DNA of 64,000 bases from Paramecium sonneborni (lineage: Eukaryota > Ciliophora > Oligohymenophorea > Peniculida > Parameciidae). Positions 11,960 to 24,364 of the stretch are shown here, piece after piece. The notes under the pieces are model-generated. The model was not told the DNA's origin. It ran no database searches and was given only the letters and a program-made list of their open reading frames with translations. Both the position numbers and the translations under genes were made by a program. The DNA lies in contig CAJJDN010000147.1 of NCBI GenBank assembly GCA_905182985.1, positions 62,001 to 126,000 on the forward strand, given 5' to 3'. Each line of letters begins with the position of its first letter. Positions within the stretch are counted from its first letter, which is position 1.

Positions 11960-12541
11960 ATTTATAAATTATATTATTGTACTTTTTACTTTATAATATT
12001 ACTAACATATATTATAACTATTAACTAATTATATATTATATATTTTTATTAATCTCCCTTATATTCTAACCTATAATTTATTGTTATTTCTTTATCTCCA
12101 TATTATTTTATTATTACAAACTATCTTAATATTATAATCATAACTTATCTTAATTATTCAACATTTTTGTTTTTGTTTACAATCTCAATATATACCTTTG
12201 TTTCACAATATTTACTAAAAGCTTTTAAAAATAACAATTATAAAAAATATTTAATTATGTTTCTTACCAAAAAATAAAACAAGATCAAAAATTATTTCTA
12301 ATTTATTATTGTATCAATCTTCAGCAATATAACAATTTTATTATATATTATTTATTAAGTTAAATAAATATTTATACATTCTAAACCTAAATAGAAAGTA
12401 ACTCAATATAAATTATGATTCAGCACATCCTTATTATATTTCACCTTAAAAACAGAATTACGATTGATACTCAAAGAGATCTTAATAAATAGTAGATGAA
12501 GCAAGCTATCAAGAATTTAGTCAAATCGTATTTATAAGGAA
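11960..12541. other. Intergenic, no gene recognised
   Basis: An open frame from an ATG near 12415 (MIQHILIIF...) runs about 80 codons but shows no recognisable feature; the rest is AT-rich spacer. Confidence 0.35.
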
Positions 12542-13039
12542 ATGCAGGAATCAAATCAAACTATTATTAACGATCTTAGAGATTACATTCTATTAAGATA
12601 GTATATGCTTAAACAGAAAATTTTTATAATGAAGAATAAATTAATAAATGTATTTAGGATTGAAAAAAGATTATTTGCTTAAATCATAAACCCTATTGAT
12701 TTATTTAAAGTGTAGGGTGATATAAAAAAGAATTAGAATTAAGGCCTGTTAATAAAAAATTTAATTCTAAAAAGGATCAAAATAAGATGTTCAAACAAAC
12801 TCCTTATCATTTTTGATTTCCTTATTCAGCAGATATATTAGGAAATCAGGATATGTTTTTAGCAAATCCTATTAAAGGATTATTAAGTTTATGATGTGAA
12901 AGGAGCTGCTACTTTTTTATTTATGATATTTTCATCATCTGTTTATTTATGTTTAGATATTTCTATAAATAGGAAAGAACTATGTCATAATGGAATCCAA
13001 AAATAATAAAAACATTCTTAAATAATAATATTTAATTGA
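12542..13039 (+). CDS. Possible 165-aa ORF, unrecognised
   Basis: ATG 12542 to TGA 13037, no intron needed. Composition is Lys/Ile/Leu-rich, with IQ-like basic helices (LLRQYMLKQKIF) and one hydrophobic stretch near the C-terminus (AATFLFMIFSSSVYL). No family recognised. TGA is rare in this AT-rich DNA, so an ORF of this size can arise by chance. Confidence 0.3.
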
Positions 13040-13201
13040 TATCTAAATAATACTTTAGACTAAAGATGTTGTTTATAATATGAAAAAGGAATGAGTAAGC
13101 AAAAATATGAGAAGATTTAAAGTATAAGAGAATAAGGATAAAAAGATTTCGGAATTGGATGAATAATGAATTGATATGCATATATAAAAATATTAATAAT
13201 G

Positions 13202-14676
13202 GACGTTGATATAAAAAAAGGGCGTCTAAAAGCAGTTCGTATAAATGGATTGATTAATGGAGTGAATTGTCATTAGTCTATTAGTTGGATATACAGTGTT
13301 TTTGATATAGTAATAGCATATATATTTGCATTTGAATTTGAAGATACTGGAATGAAGGTATAAAAATATTAATTCAGGAACTCCAATTGATATTGCTTAC
13401 TATAATAGTTACATGCATAGTTTATTCTTGTCTTAGAACAACATTGATTGATCCAACAGATTCAGTAGTAAAAGAAGAGAAATTATCAAAACTACAAGGG
13501 TAAATTGAATAATAAATATTAAAGGAAAGAATATAAGACTCAAATTAAATCATATTGTTTAGTATGTTAAGCACATGTTTAAGATAAAACGAAACATTGT
13601 TGGAATTGTAATAAGTATTAAATAATGTTATATAGATGTGTATCGAAATTTGATCATCATTGTATTTGGTTAAATAATTGTGTTGGAGATTAGAATTATT
13701 CTTATTTCTTTATATTAGTAATCTCTTTAGTTGCACTTAAAATATTTAAATTAAGTTAGGATCTCTAATTGCTTTATATGCAAACTAATTTTCAGATTCT
13801 AATTTATATTTGTATTGCTGTAGATCCTCCTGTATTTATTGTTTTGGCATATTTATTATCTATGCATTTATACTTTAAGTAAATAATAATATATTTATTA
13901 GATATAAAAATATATCAACTTATGATTACATTAAATCTAAAAAGGATTCCAAAGATTTAAAAGTTAAAACTTAATAAAACATATAATAAAAATAGATTCA
14001 AAATGAAAGTTCTACTGGTTATGGTTAATTATTATCAACATCAAAACGTTTTGATTTAAAATCACAATTATCATTAAAAACTGGAGATTCAAAAAAACAA
14101 AATACAAATTTTTTTTCAAATAAATAAGATGAAGATAAGAAAGGAAATTAATAAACATAATAATAAATAACATAAATTCCAAGTTTATTTACTTCTAAAC
14201 CTACTACTCCTGGAAATGAATAAGATAAAAAACATTAAGTTTAATAATTCTCAAAACCAAAAGATCTAGATGATTTAAAAGATAAATAGATATATAATCA
14301 AGTTATAGTTGAAGATTCAGAACCATAATTAAATGAGAGTTCTGATGATGATGATAATTGTGATTAACATTATGAAAAACATCATCATTGTCCTAATAAT
14401 AGTCACACTTCTGATTTACATTATAATGATGAATAAATAAATCCAAAAATAGATTAAATTAATCAAAATGATTTGATAATTAAATAAGAAATTGAAATCA
14501 ATCCAGATAAATAATCAGATGACTAAGAAGGTCTATCAAACTAGTAATCTCTTCATGCTTAAGAACCTCCTCCACCTTCTAAATGTTAAACATTTCACTT
14601 AACATCATAAGGAGATCCAAAAATTATTATCTCACTTAATAATCAAAACTAAATATCTAATAATTTTACTTCATGA
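13202..14676 (+). CDS. DHHC palmitoyltransferase
   Basis: ATG at 13202, TGA at 14674. Introns of 20 nt (13358-13377), 25 nt (13500-13524) and 23 nt (13879-13901) give 468 codons. Transmembrane helices lie near residues 25-50 and 55-80. The cysteine-rich DHHC domain follows: YCLVCQAHVQDKTKHCWNC, then FDHHCIWLNNCVG with the catalytic DHHC. Two more helices come next (YFFILVISLVAL, VDPPVFIVLAYLL), then STYDYIK, which is in the place of the family's TTxE motif. The last ~230 residues are a Gln/Ser/Asp-rich cytoplasmic tail. The enzyme attaches palmitate to cysteines of membrane-associated proteins. N-terminal RINGL...SISWIY matches the usual start of protist DHHC proteins, which supports this ATG. 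Confidence 0.92.
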
Positions 14677-15282
14677 AAATTTAGGAATGATAATTAATTA
14701 AATTATTTTTATTTAATTTATTCATAACTCATTTATACTTCTGCTAATATATTTATTCGTAAATATAACCAATTATAATTAGTTCAATAATAAAATTAAT
14801 TTAACATAATTATGCTTTACTGTATAAATTTTTCATTCAAAATTTTTCTTATCTTTTTCTGCTCAAATGTATTAAATTAACAGAAGAATTAGTTATTTCA
14901 ACCTTATTTCATAAATAAATTATAAAAAAAAGTGTAATGAATTATCTTAAATAAATTTTGGATTGATTCATTAAGTGAAAAAAAAACTAATTAGGAAGTA
15001 TTTAATGTTTCATCTAAAAATAATAAAACCAAGCTGTTTAAACATCCTATATAAAATTTTATTAAACTATAATAATAATAATTTGATTTATTTGTTATTA
15101 ATTTAGTTAATTTAAAAAAATTGTTTTATTAAAATTCCAATATATTTAAAAAAATTTAAAACTTAGGCTTTATATTTATTTAAAATAATTAGCCTCTCTT
15201 ATTTAAAATACAGAAAACTTAATTTTGGAAAGTTCATCAAGTTATAATAATTTTTAGGTAAATATTTTAAATTTTAATTTTT
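14677..15282. other. Intergenic, no gene seen
   Basis: AT-rich spacer between the ends of two convergent genes. Contains long A/T runs but nothing I can identify. Confidence 0.5.
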
Positions 15283-17002
15283 TCATTAAATTTAACTCAA
15301 ATTTTATTAATATTATTTGCCAACTTGATGATTCTTTAAATAATTGATAGTAAGTTGAAACCATTGTAAATGTAAGGATTAGGAGGATTTTAGGGATTCT
15401 TCAAATTATTCATACTTGCTGAGCATTTTAATATTCAAAACTTCACAAATCTATTTGTGACATTCTAATTAAGGTTTAAATAATAGATCAGGAAATGCAC
15501 ACAACAATAAACTTTATCTGAGTAAATAATATTTAAAGACAGTTGTTGTAAAATCTAAATTTAAATCAACTAAGGATAAAGTGTAGAGACATTAAGTTCT
15601 ATAAGCATCTAGAAATGTCTTTATATTTTTTTCCGCACTCTAAGTATAATTAAACAATTTAATTTTAGCTAATTATTCAATTAAGAATTAATGATCTTCT
15701 TATTTATTATTGTTAATTTGATATTCAACTTAATTTAATTCACCTTCTCTATTATAAGATACTAAAAAAGTATCATATTTATTTTTTAACTATTTGATAT
15801 CTTCAGAAATTACATTTTATGTAACATCTCTAAATATTTCCCATTCTTCCTTCTCTTTTTCATTTGAATAAAAATATGAAGAATTTCTATCTTCTAATTC
15901 TTTTCTTAAATGCATATTAAAATAGATTTAACCAAAATTAAGAGCTAAAATACTTAATGTAATTTATGGGGCGACGCTTGTATCAAATTCTTTTAGTATC
16001 CTTAAAGCAGTATTAAAACATTAAAATTTACTAATTTCTAAGGTTTTTACATTCTACATAGTTGTGGATTCAATAATTTTAATTTTAATACTTTACCTTA
16101 AGGGATCTTGAGATTTAAATTGATCATGAGATTTAAATTGATCTTCAGATAAAGTTGGTGAAAAGATTAAGGATTACATTAAAGCAGAGCCTGTAATAAT
16201 ATAAGTTGGATTTTATCTAGCTTCTCTAAAAAAGATTTTTTAATCTATAATATTTTATGTATATCTGTATCTCTTAGAAGAAGAATAGAAATTAATTATA
16301 TCTTAATTACATCGAAGAAGTTTTGCTAAATCTTTAAAATGAGTTCTCTTAGATAAATTAAATTGAAGGGATCCAATTAATAGTTCTTTAAGAATAGGTG
16401 AAGAAATATCATTCAATTCCATATTTAAATTACGAAATTGTATATCTAATGAATTTTCTTAATAATCTAAAGGCTTCTTATAATACAATTAATAGAGAAC
16501 ACATCCAAATAGAAAGGAATCAATTTCAATTCCATAGCATCTATATTTTTTATTAAGTAATTCCGGTGGTAGAATTATTAAAGGACTTGTTAAGCCAAAC
16601 TCCATAAGAGTTATTTTTTTGGATACCTAATTCCATAAAATATTGTTGATATTAAAACATCTTCCTGGAATATTATGTTAATGTAAATACCAAATTGCTT
16701 CTAATAGTTATTCTATTATTAATAATCATATTAATACTTCCTATATTTAATAACAGTTCTTAATTGCATTATTATTATTGACATAGTGATGACAGTAATT
16801 TATCAGTCTCATCATATTTAAACAATAATTTTTGTTTATTAATCATTTTAGTATGCTATCTTAAATAAAGACAATTAATAAATAAATCACACATTAAAAA
16901 TTCTTCAGCTATGTCTTTTTTTGGTATGTACTCATATACTTTTTCACCTTCATAGTTTTTGATATTGATTTCATATCCATATGACAATATATTTGATTTC
17001 AT
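15283..17002 (-). CDS. Divergent protein-kinase-like protein (probable pseudokinase)
   Basis: One 25-nt intron restores a single frame of 564 codons from ATG 17002 to TGA 15283. After the splice, LLEAIWYLHQHNIPGRCFN and NNILW follow the spacing of kinase subdomain VI, EFGLTSP sits where DFG should be, LPPELL resembles the APE motif, and EIDSFLFGCVLYQLYY fits subdomain IX. The HRD Asp is replaced (PGR) and DFG is EFG. The first ~65 residues hold a short Gly/Tyr segment (YGYEINIKNYEG) that could be the start of the N-lobe; no clear catalytic Lys is seen. The C-terminal half is helical and unrecognised. An in-frame ATG at 17077 would add 25 residues. It is divergent from the plus-strand gene at 17224. 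Confidence 0.68.
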
Positions 17003-17223
17003 TATTATTAATATTAATTTATTCATCGATATATTTTAAAATATATTCTACTGAAATATTTTCATATTAGTCCTCATTTCTCTAATGAAAAATAAATAAT
17101 AATAACCTATTAATCAAAATAATAGATTATATTTTAATTGTCAATGAATTTTTAAATGTATTTAGTGAAATTCATCAAAATTATTTGAATTTAATATAAT
17201 TTATATAATTATTTGATAAAAAT

Positions 17224-19297
17224 ATGCATAAACATAATGTGCATAGTGTATCTGCTCATAGAAGAATTATTTCATCCTCTATAAAACCTTCAATAAGCAG
17301 AATAACTAGTGCTCAATCCAGATCTAAATCTAATTATAAGCTTCTTAATTAAAGTCCTTCAGGATTTTTCTTAGAATCGATTATACCGGCCATTCCAGAA
17401 AAATTAAATATACCGTTAAAAATAATCGAAAAGTATTTTGAAGAAAGTTACTTATTCAACAATCATTATTAAGTTGTTTCTTCTTTACAAAATGTTTCTG
17501 GAGAGGTAAAAAAATATTTATAATACAATTTAATACAAGTTTAAGAACTTCCTAAATCTTATTAAAATTAAGATAAGGATAATAAGTTATTGTTTCGGAT
17601 GTATGAAACTTTAATAAATTTAGATCAAACTATCATTTAAGATTTATTTGATAAAAAATAATAATAACAAGATAATTCAGATTTTAGAAAACATCCAAAA
17701 CATTATTTTAGATTTGATGTATTAATAAAATGCATAGAAATAATGAATGAATTAGTGAATAGTATTTTAAAAGTAATAGATGATAAAGCGATTGCTATTT
17801 TTATTGAATAAATTTGGAAAGCCTTAGTAACAATTTTAGATTTGAATACTTAATGGTAATAAGATCGATTTCAATCCTTAGTTGATATGTAAATAGAAAG
17901 CTATAAGGAAAGATTAGAACAAATGAAAAATGAATATAAATAATAAGAAGAAAAATATCAAATGTAGTTAAGAGCCTATTAATTAAAGCTTGTAATTGAA
18001 TAAAAGAAGAATGTCTCATTGAGAGAAGAAAATAATAAGATTTGTTAATAATATAATCATTTAGAGGATCAAATGAATGAATTTAGTAACATTGAACATG
18101 CTAGAGGTGATCTTTAGAATATTAATTAAAAATTACATGAAATGGATTTAAATTTTATGAAATTCAATAAAGAAATATATGAATCTCATTAATAAGCCTC
18201 AAATTCTATTAAGTAATTAGCTAAGTTATTAACTGTTAAACCAATTATACCAAAATCATTTATACAATAAAAATATGAACAATTAAATATATTTTATAGA
18301 GAACAAAAGCCTTTTGTTGGATTAATGATTAATCCATTGATTTCTTAAATTGAAATAGAATTTTATCATGTTGATTAAATCAACAAAAAATAATTAGCAT
18401 CTGATTTCATTTAATTTGTATTTTAAAATCTAACAACTTATCCTTCCTAATCAGCAGTTGAATTATATACAATATGGATACATATAGATGAATAACAATA
18501 TGTTAGTACTCGTATAGAATTATTGAATAAATTGAATCAAAATAATAATAAAGATTTTTACATTAGTGTATGTCAATAATTCTTAGGAATTAATTATAAA
18601 TTTCCTTCATCTCATAAAGTTATTGAAGAAACATTAAAATATATTAAAATAATTGAACTTAATTTATTGTAATAAACATCATCAAATTAAAATTAACAAA
18701 GAAATAGCTTATTTCTTAAATAATCTAACATAATTGATTTTGAATTAGATATTAATTTAACAAAGTAATGTAATTATGTTCTATAAATATAGTTTTTCAA
18801 CTATTCTACCTTAATAACTCTATGAATATATAGAATAGTCATCCAATATGAAATTGATTGAATTTACATATTAAACTATTAACTTCCTCTAGCAATAAGA
18901 AATATAAAAATGGAATTCACTTACTAAATTTTATCTAAGTAATATAAATAAATTTAGTTATCGTTTAGATTCGATTGAATAATTTTACAATATAGATTAG
19001 TTTTTAGTATTTAATTTATTTTATTATTAGATTTGGTAATTGATCATTATTCATTAAAGATCAATGATTAATAAAAAATAAGATGAAATAATAACAAATG
19101 AAGATTTTATAGAATAATTATATCAACTTTGGGTATAACATCCTAGATGTTTAATAAAACCAACAAATGAATTGTAATTAACTTAATCTAATTCTCCAAG
19201 TAATAAAAAAGTATAAGTGCAAACATCATAATAAAAATAAAGCCCTCAATTAAGAAAACAAGGAACAATGCAATCTGAAACGTCTCGTAAAAAATGA
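17224..19297 (+). CDS. Coiled-coil protein, 681 aa, unrecognised
   Basis: ATG 17224, TGA 19295, one 28-nt intron (18765-18792) which removes a frame break exactly. The N-terminus is basic and Ser-rich (SAHRRIISSSIKP). Residues ~210-330 are a Gln/Glu/Lys-rich coiled coil (YKERLEQMKNEYKQQEEKY). The C-terminal half is a globular-looking Ile/Leu/Gln-rich region, followed by a Ser/Gln tail (SETSRKK). No known domain recognised. The coiled coil and basic head would fit a cytoskeletal or ciliary protein, but that is a guess. Confidence 0.75.
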
Positions 19298-19423
19298 TTG
19301 ATTTTATTAATTTTTCTAAATATATTATAATATAGATAATAATCTAAATATATTATAATATAGATAATAAAAATGTAATAAAGTCTTATAAATGAAAAAC
19401 TACTCCAATATCATAACAATTAG

Positions 19424-20947
19424 ATGTCAGATGTGCTAAAATATTTATTAAACTCCAATAGTAAAATAATAAATCAATCAACTAAATTGCCTCCGTTATC
19501 GATATTAGGATCAATAAAGCATTCACCTAAAAATAAAAGATCAAGAATTTATTCATTGAATTAAGATAGCACCTATTAAGGAACATCTAGGATTGATTTA
19601 ACATAATAAATTGAAAATGGAGAATATACATATAAAGAATTAACTTTAAAATCAACAGCAAAATGTCCAAAATTAAGAATGCCTGAATAGACTGAGAGAT
19701 CAATAGATGGAAGTCCTTCCTTCTAATCCAATTAAACACTCAAGGTAATTCAAAAATGAATAGAAGTTTAAATATCCTTCAATGTTAGACTCACTCAGAG
19801 GCACTAAACTAAATATTCTTAACTAATATCTTGAGGATAATAGTTAATTATTCAGAGAAATTATATACAAGAAAGATCTAGAGAAAATGATATCCTTTTT
19901 AAATTATCCAATCTAATATTCATAAGAACTTAATGTAACTTTTTATATAAATTAATTAGTTACTTAAATTATTTAGTGACTTATTATTTTTTGTTGCTTA
20001 TTTTGCTAATACTATCATATCCTTAAATAAAGCATCTTATTTATTTCATGATTGCTTAAAACTTTCTGAATTAAATAGAGATCATATTTTAAAAATTAAA
20101 ATATTAATACAATTTTATGATATAGCTAAATAGTATTAATTCTTATTCATTTATTAGATTAAAATAATTTGAATAAGCTCGTAAATTTATTCAAAAAGCT
20201 TTAAATTATGCATGGGCTGATAATCTTGAAGATTATGAAATAGATTGCTATGATAAATTAGGAATGTGTTATTTTTATATGGGTAATATTAGTAAAGCTA
20301 ATCATTTTCATACTAAATGGGCTAAATGTGAAGTTGAACCCAAGAATTCTTATTATAGATAAACATCTAAAGATTTTATTAAACTTTATGAAAAATAAAT
20401 ACCTATTTGTAAAGAGTTTGATGATATTATTTAAAGATATCTTCATATTCCATTTATTAATATAAAAACAGGAAAGATGTTTGATGAATAATCAACTATC
20501 AAATATAACAATTGTCTTGCTTAAACTATTTTAGATTAAATATAATAAGGAGTAGATTTTCTATAATTTTAAATTGAATATCATTATATTGATATAAAGG
20601 CTAAATAACATTTCAATAAAGCTGCCTTACCTAGAAGAGCTATTGAGATTATGTCTAAGTATGATTTAAATAAAGATAAATATATATTTGACCATAAAAT
20701 TGATGAAAATCCAATCTATAAATTATCATTAGAGGAAAGAGTTAATTTTAGAAAAAACAAATCTTATTCACTTGATTAAGTACAAAAAAACATTAGAAAA
20801 TTTATAGCAGAACAAAGAGAACCATTTTAAAAAAGTAATAAAGTTTACGTTAAGGATTCATAGAGAAAAGATCTTATTCCATAAAATGCAAATTAATTAT
20901 CAATCAATTTTAAAAAGATGTTTCAAAGTGTTATTAGCTTAGAATGA
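19424..20947 (+). CDS. TPR-like helical protein, 484 aa
   Basis: ATG 19424, TGA 20945. Introns of 19 nt (19745-19763), 25 nt (19935-19959) and 25 nt (20133-20157) leave 485 codons including stop. The first ~110 residues are Ser/Thr/Lys-rich and probably disordered (PLSILGSIKHSPKNKR). Residues ~170-300 contain helix pairs of TPR type: FEQARKFIQKALNYAW, then YDKLGMCYFYMGNISKA, the spacing of two TPR helices. The C-terminus is basic. The protein probably binds other proteins; the specific role is unknown. It lies 126 bp after the preceding coiled-coil gene on the same strand. Confidence 0.72.
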
Positions 20948-21022
20948 TTTCATATTTCTTATCTATGAATCATTATATGATATATTTAATATATTATAAT
21001 ATTTCAAATTATTTTTATTTTC

Positions 21023-21739
21023 ATGTAAATAAATGATAAAAAGGCATCTAAAAGTAGGATACTAATTGAAATGATAAATAATTACTAAAAACCTGTTCAA
21101 GAGAGGATGCTTTTAGAAAAATCTAAATTAAAATCAATCTAAAAAATAGAGGAAAGGTATATCAAAAGTGAGACAAATAAAAAATATATTTTTCCTAGAA
21201 AAGTATAAGAAGATGAAGAATTTAAAGAATCACCAAAATAACAATAGTAATTAATCTCATTAGATAATATAACAAATACAAAGGTTTTTAAGGAATTGAT
21301 GAATAAAATTTATTAGATTAATTCATCAAAACCAAAACCAAAGAATTATTAATAAACAGAATTCATCAAGAAACAATATTTTATTCAATCATAATTGATA
21401 AACAAAACAACTTAAAAATAATCAATTAAATTAAAAACTGAAATATCTGATACCAAATAACATAGACAGGATAATTCCAGTTTCAAATAAATGTCAATAA
21501 ATCAATCAAGAGGATAATCACCTAATAATATACTTGAATTATCAAACAGATCTATAAGTTCCTAATTAACTAAATTTTTAAAATAAAAAAAACATTATCT
21601 TCTTGAGAGTTAGGATTAAAATTCATAAAGAAGCTTTGAATTAAAATAACAATTACTAAGCAAATCATAAACAAAGTTATAATAAAATAAAAGCTATGAT
21701 TTTGTTAGATAATACTATAAAGTGAAATAGAAAAAGTGA
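21023..21739 (+). CDS. Gln/Ser/Lys-rich protein, 238 aa
   Basis: Intronless frame from ATG 21023 to TGA 21737. The sequence is basic and low in complexity (KYIFPRKVQEDEEF, NNILELSNRSISSQLTKF). No domain, signal peptide or membrane segment. The uninterrupted frame of 239 codons and the typical composition of ciliate disordered proteins support a real gene. Function unknown. Confidence 0.68.
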
Positions 21740-21858
21740 ATAAAAAGATTAAAAATGATTATAAATGAAATTAGATATTCTTTAATTTATTCTTAATTAT
21801 AAAATGATATTATTCTAAAATTGTAATATAATATTTTGTATAAAGTTAAAATTATAAT

Positions 21859-21883
21859 TTGGTATATATATATATATATAATT
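21859..21883. repeat. (TA)n microsatellite
   Basis: About ten TA dinucleotides in a row, located between two convergent genes. Confidence 0.8.
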
Positions 21884-21887
21884 TTTA

Positions 21888-22640
21888 TTACAATAAACAT
21901 CTAATTTGTTTTTTTCGCCACCTTTTTGTTTGTTGAAGGGTGCTTCACCCCATTCATCATCACTATTATCATAATAATAATTACTCTTGATCTTTTTATT
22001 ATTCTTGGATTTTGGATTAATTATTCTTGGTATAAAAATAAAGGATTACAATTACCCTTTTTATTATATGGCAGTTTAAGTAGCTTTAGCAGCTAATTCA
22101 GCAGCAATTCTAGTTTCTTCAGCAGCTTTCATAGCAACAGCAAATCTTGCTTCTGCTAATTATCTACCTTATTCTTATTGTTACTATTTTTATTATTAAC
22201 CATTTTTATTAGATTTTTTGTCATAAACATCTTATCATTCTTTTACAACATCTTAAGTTTATTAGAGTTTATATTTATCTTAAGTAGGTTAAATTTTTGA
22301 ATTTTAAATTTATTATTAATTTGTTTATTATAAAATCTACTATGATTATTATTATTTAGATAATTATTTGCCATTAATTTTAGCATTTTATTAATTCTTT
22401 TTTTCTCCTTTACTTTCAGAAGGTTTAGAAGTTGCTTGATGAGATAACTTATCTGATGATTATTATTTTTGATTAAATATATAAAGTTTCTTTTTTATAA
22501 TTTTTTTAATTCTTATACTTCAATAATTTTAAGTCTTTTTTCTTCTTTAAATAATTTTCTTTTTTATGTAATTATTCTTTAGTTAATTGTTTAATTGGAT
22601 GATAACTTATCCCATGTTAATAAGATTCTAATATAATTAA
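21888..22640 (-). pseudogene. Gln/Ala-rich gene with an in-frame TGA
   Basis: Clearly coding in composition but not intact. Read from ~22640 downwards, it gives KQLTKEQLHKKENYLKKK, then (after a single-base shift in an A run) QKQQSSDKLSHQATSKPSES and a long Gln-rich stretch. Then comes TGA (22235-22237), and the same frame resumes with QQQQEQGRQLAEARFAVAMK, AAEETRIAAELAAKAT, a probable 30-nt intron, and SDDEWGEAPFNKQKGG. No intron of normal size removes the TGA. Neither start nor stop codon is certain. No family recognised. Possibilities are a pseudogene, consensus errors, or stop readthrough. Confidence 0.5.
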
Positions 22641-22904
22641 TAAAATAAAGATTAAAGTATATTATATATAAATGAAAATATGCAATTGATCCTAAAGAAA
22701 GAAATATCCAATAGAAGATTCAAAAAGGAAGTTAAGCTACTTTAAGAATACTTAAATATACATTAGATAATTGATTAAAGATTGTTACACAAAAGTTGCA
22801 ACTAGACAGTATTTTATTTCTTTAGATAATATTGGTATATAATAATTATTAAGATGATAAGTGTATTAATTAATTAATTTAAATGGTGTATTATAATATA
22901 AATT

Positions 22905-24235
22905 TCAATCTGTTAATTCGTCTGATTCATTTAATATAAGTCCATTTTCATGATAATCTCTTTCTTAGATTGCTTTTGCATCATGAAATGTTCTTTAAAG
23001 AATTGTATGGGAGAGTACTCCAATTCTAAGATCCATCTATTTAATTTCTAACTAAAATATATTAATTATAAATATATACTCTTAATTTAGTAAGACCAGC
23101 TTTAATTCTAATGACAGGTGATTAATCTGTAGATACACTACCATGTTCATTTAATTTATTTTAAACAGTTTCAAATTTTTCTTAGATTTATTTATATTAA
23201 TCATTCATTTCTTTTTTGGCATTAGTATAATTTTAATATTAAAGTTCAATTTTTTTATATTCTTCATTCTTTTTTTTGAATTCAATACACTAAAAAAGAT
23301 AATAAAAGATTGAATATACCATTTCACTCATATTTTCATTGATATTATATTCTCTTTTAGTAATTCTATCTAAGATTTCAGCTAATTCATCACTCATTCT
23401 TTCTAATTTAATTCTAGCTTCTGGAAGTATTGCTTTAATTTAATTTGAATATTATTTAGTAGCATCAAAATGTTATCTCCATTCTCCTGCATCTGGTTTA
23501 ATAACAATCTTAATCTTCTATGCTGCTCTTTCTACTTCTTTAGCCCATTCCTTTGGATTAACATTTGATTCTATCACCATCTTATCTTCACTTTTTAATT
23601 TAATTATAATCCTTACTCCTTTTAGAATCCCTATTCTGTAAATACATCTTCAGGTTCTTCATCTGATGCTACTTCTGGATCTGAGTCTGAAGAAACACTT
23701 CCTGTCTCTTAAACTGGTTCATCATCTTATCTTCTAAATCATCAACATCATTATTTACGTCTAAGATTATTATTCAATCTTTGCTTTCTTATATTGGAAT
23801 TTCTTTTTTTGTAATGCTCTTGTTGCCAATTACAACAACACATATACAACATATTCACCAAAACCTTATTTTAATTTAAGTGGAGGAAAATCAACTTCGA
23901 TTCCAATATTTTTCAATTCATTTACTAATTTTATATATAATAGTTATTTACTTATATTCTAAGATAAAGTCACGGGATCATCCAATTTATTAAAATCACT
24001 AGTCTGTACATCATTTTGTTGGAATAACCATTTTACTAATCTATTCAAATACAATTCAAAAAGTTACGTTTTGAATTAAGTGAATTATTCACTCGAATTA
24101 GTTTGATTGACAAAGTATGCTCTATTCAAAGGCTTACCACCTCTAATTTAAAATACACTAAAACATTTACTTCTATTTTAGGTAACTTTATTCATAATTC
24201 AATAATACTAATTTCTCATACAGCTCTTCCATCAT
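22905..24235 (-). CDS. IFT57: Intraflagellar transport protein IFT57
   Basis: IFT57 (Hippi) is a subunit of the IFT-B complex that carries cargo along cilia. ATG 24235, TGA 22905. Introns of 28, 25, 26, 30 and 28 nt (24143-24170, 23734-23758, 23591-23616, 23290-23319, 23052-23079) give 397 aa, close to the usual ~400-430. The N-terminal calponin-homology-like region reads LVLLNYEQSY, KPLNRAYFVNQTNSSEQF, VKWLFQQ, IEVDFPPLKLKQGFGEYVVYVL, as in other IFT57s. An acidic linker follows (SVSSDSDPEVASDEEPED). The coiled-coil half begins NPKEWAKEVERAAQKIKI and ends MDLRIGVLSHTILQ, a signature of the family. Every intron is required to keep these motifs in frame. Confidence 0.94.
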
Positions 24236-24364
24236 CGCTGTTACATCCAATTATTCCTATTAGTCACATTTATATGATTACTTAGCCAGCTTACTATTCT
24301 GACATTAATAATTTAATTAATATTTGAATATACTGTTTATTATATATATATATTAATCTTTCTC

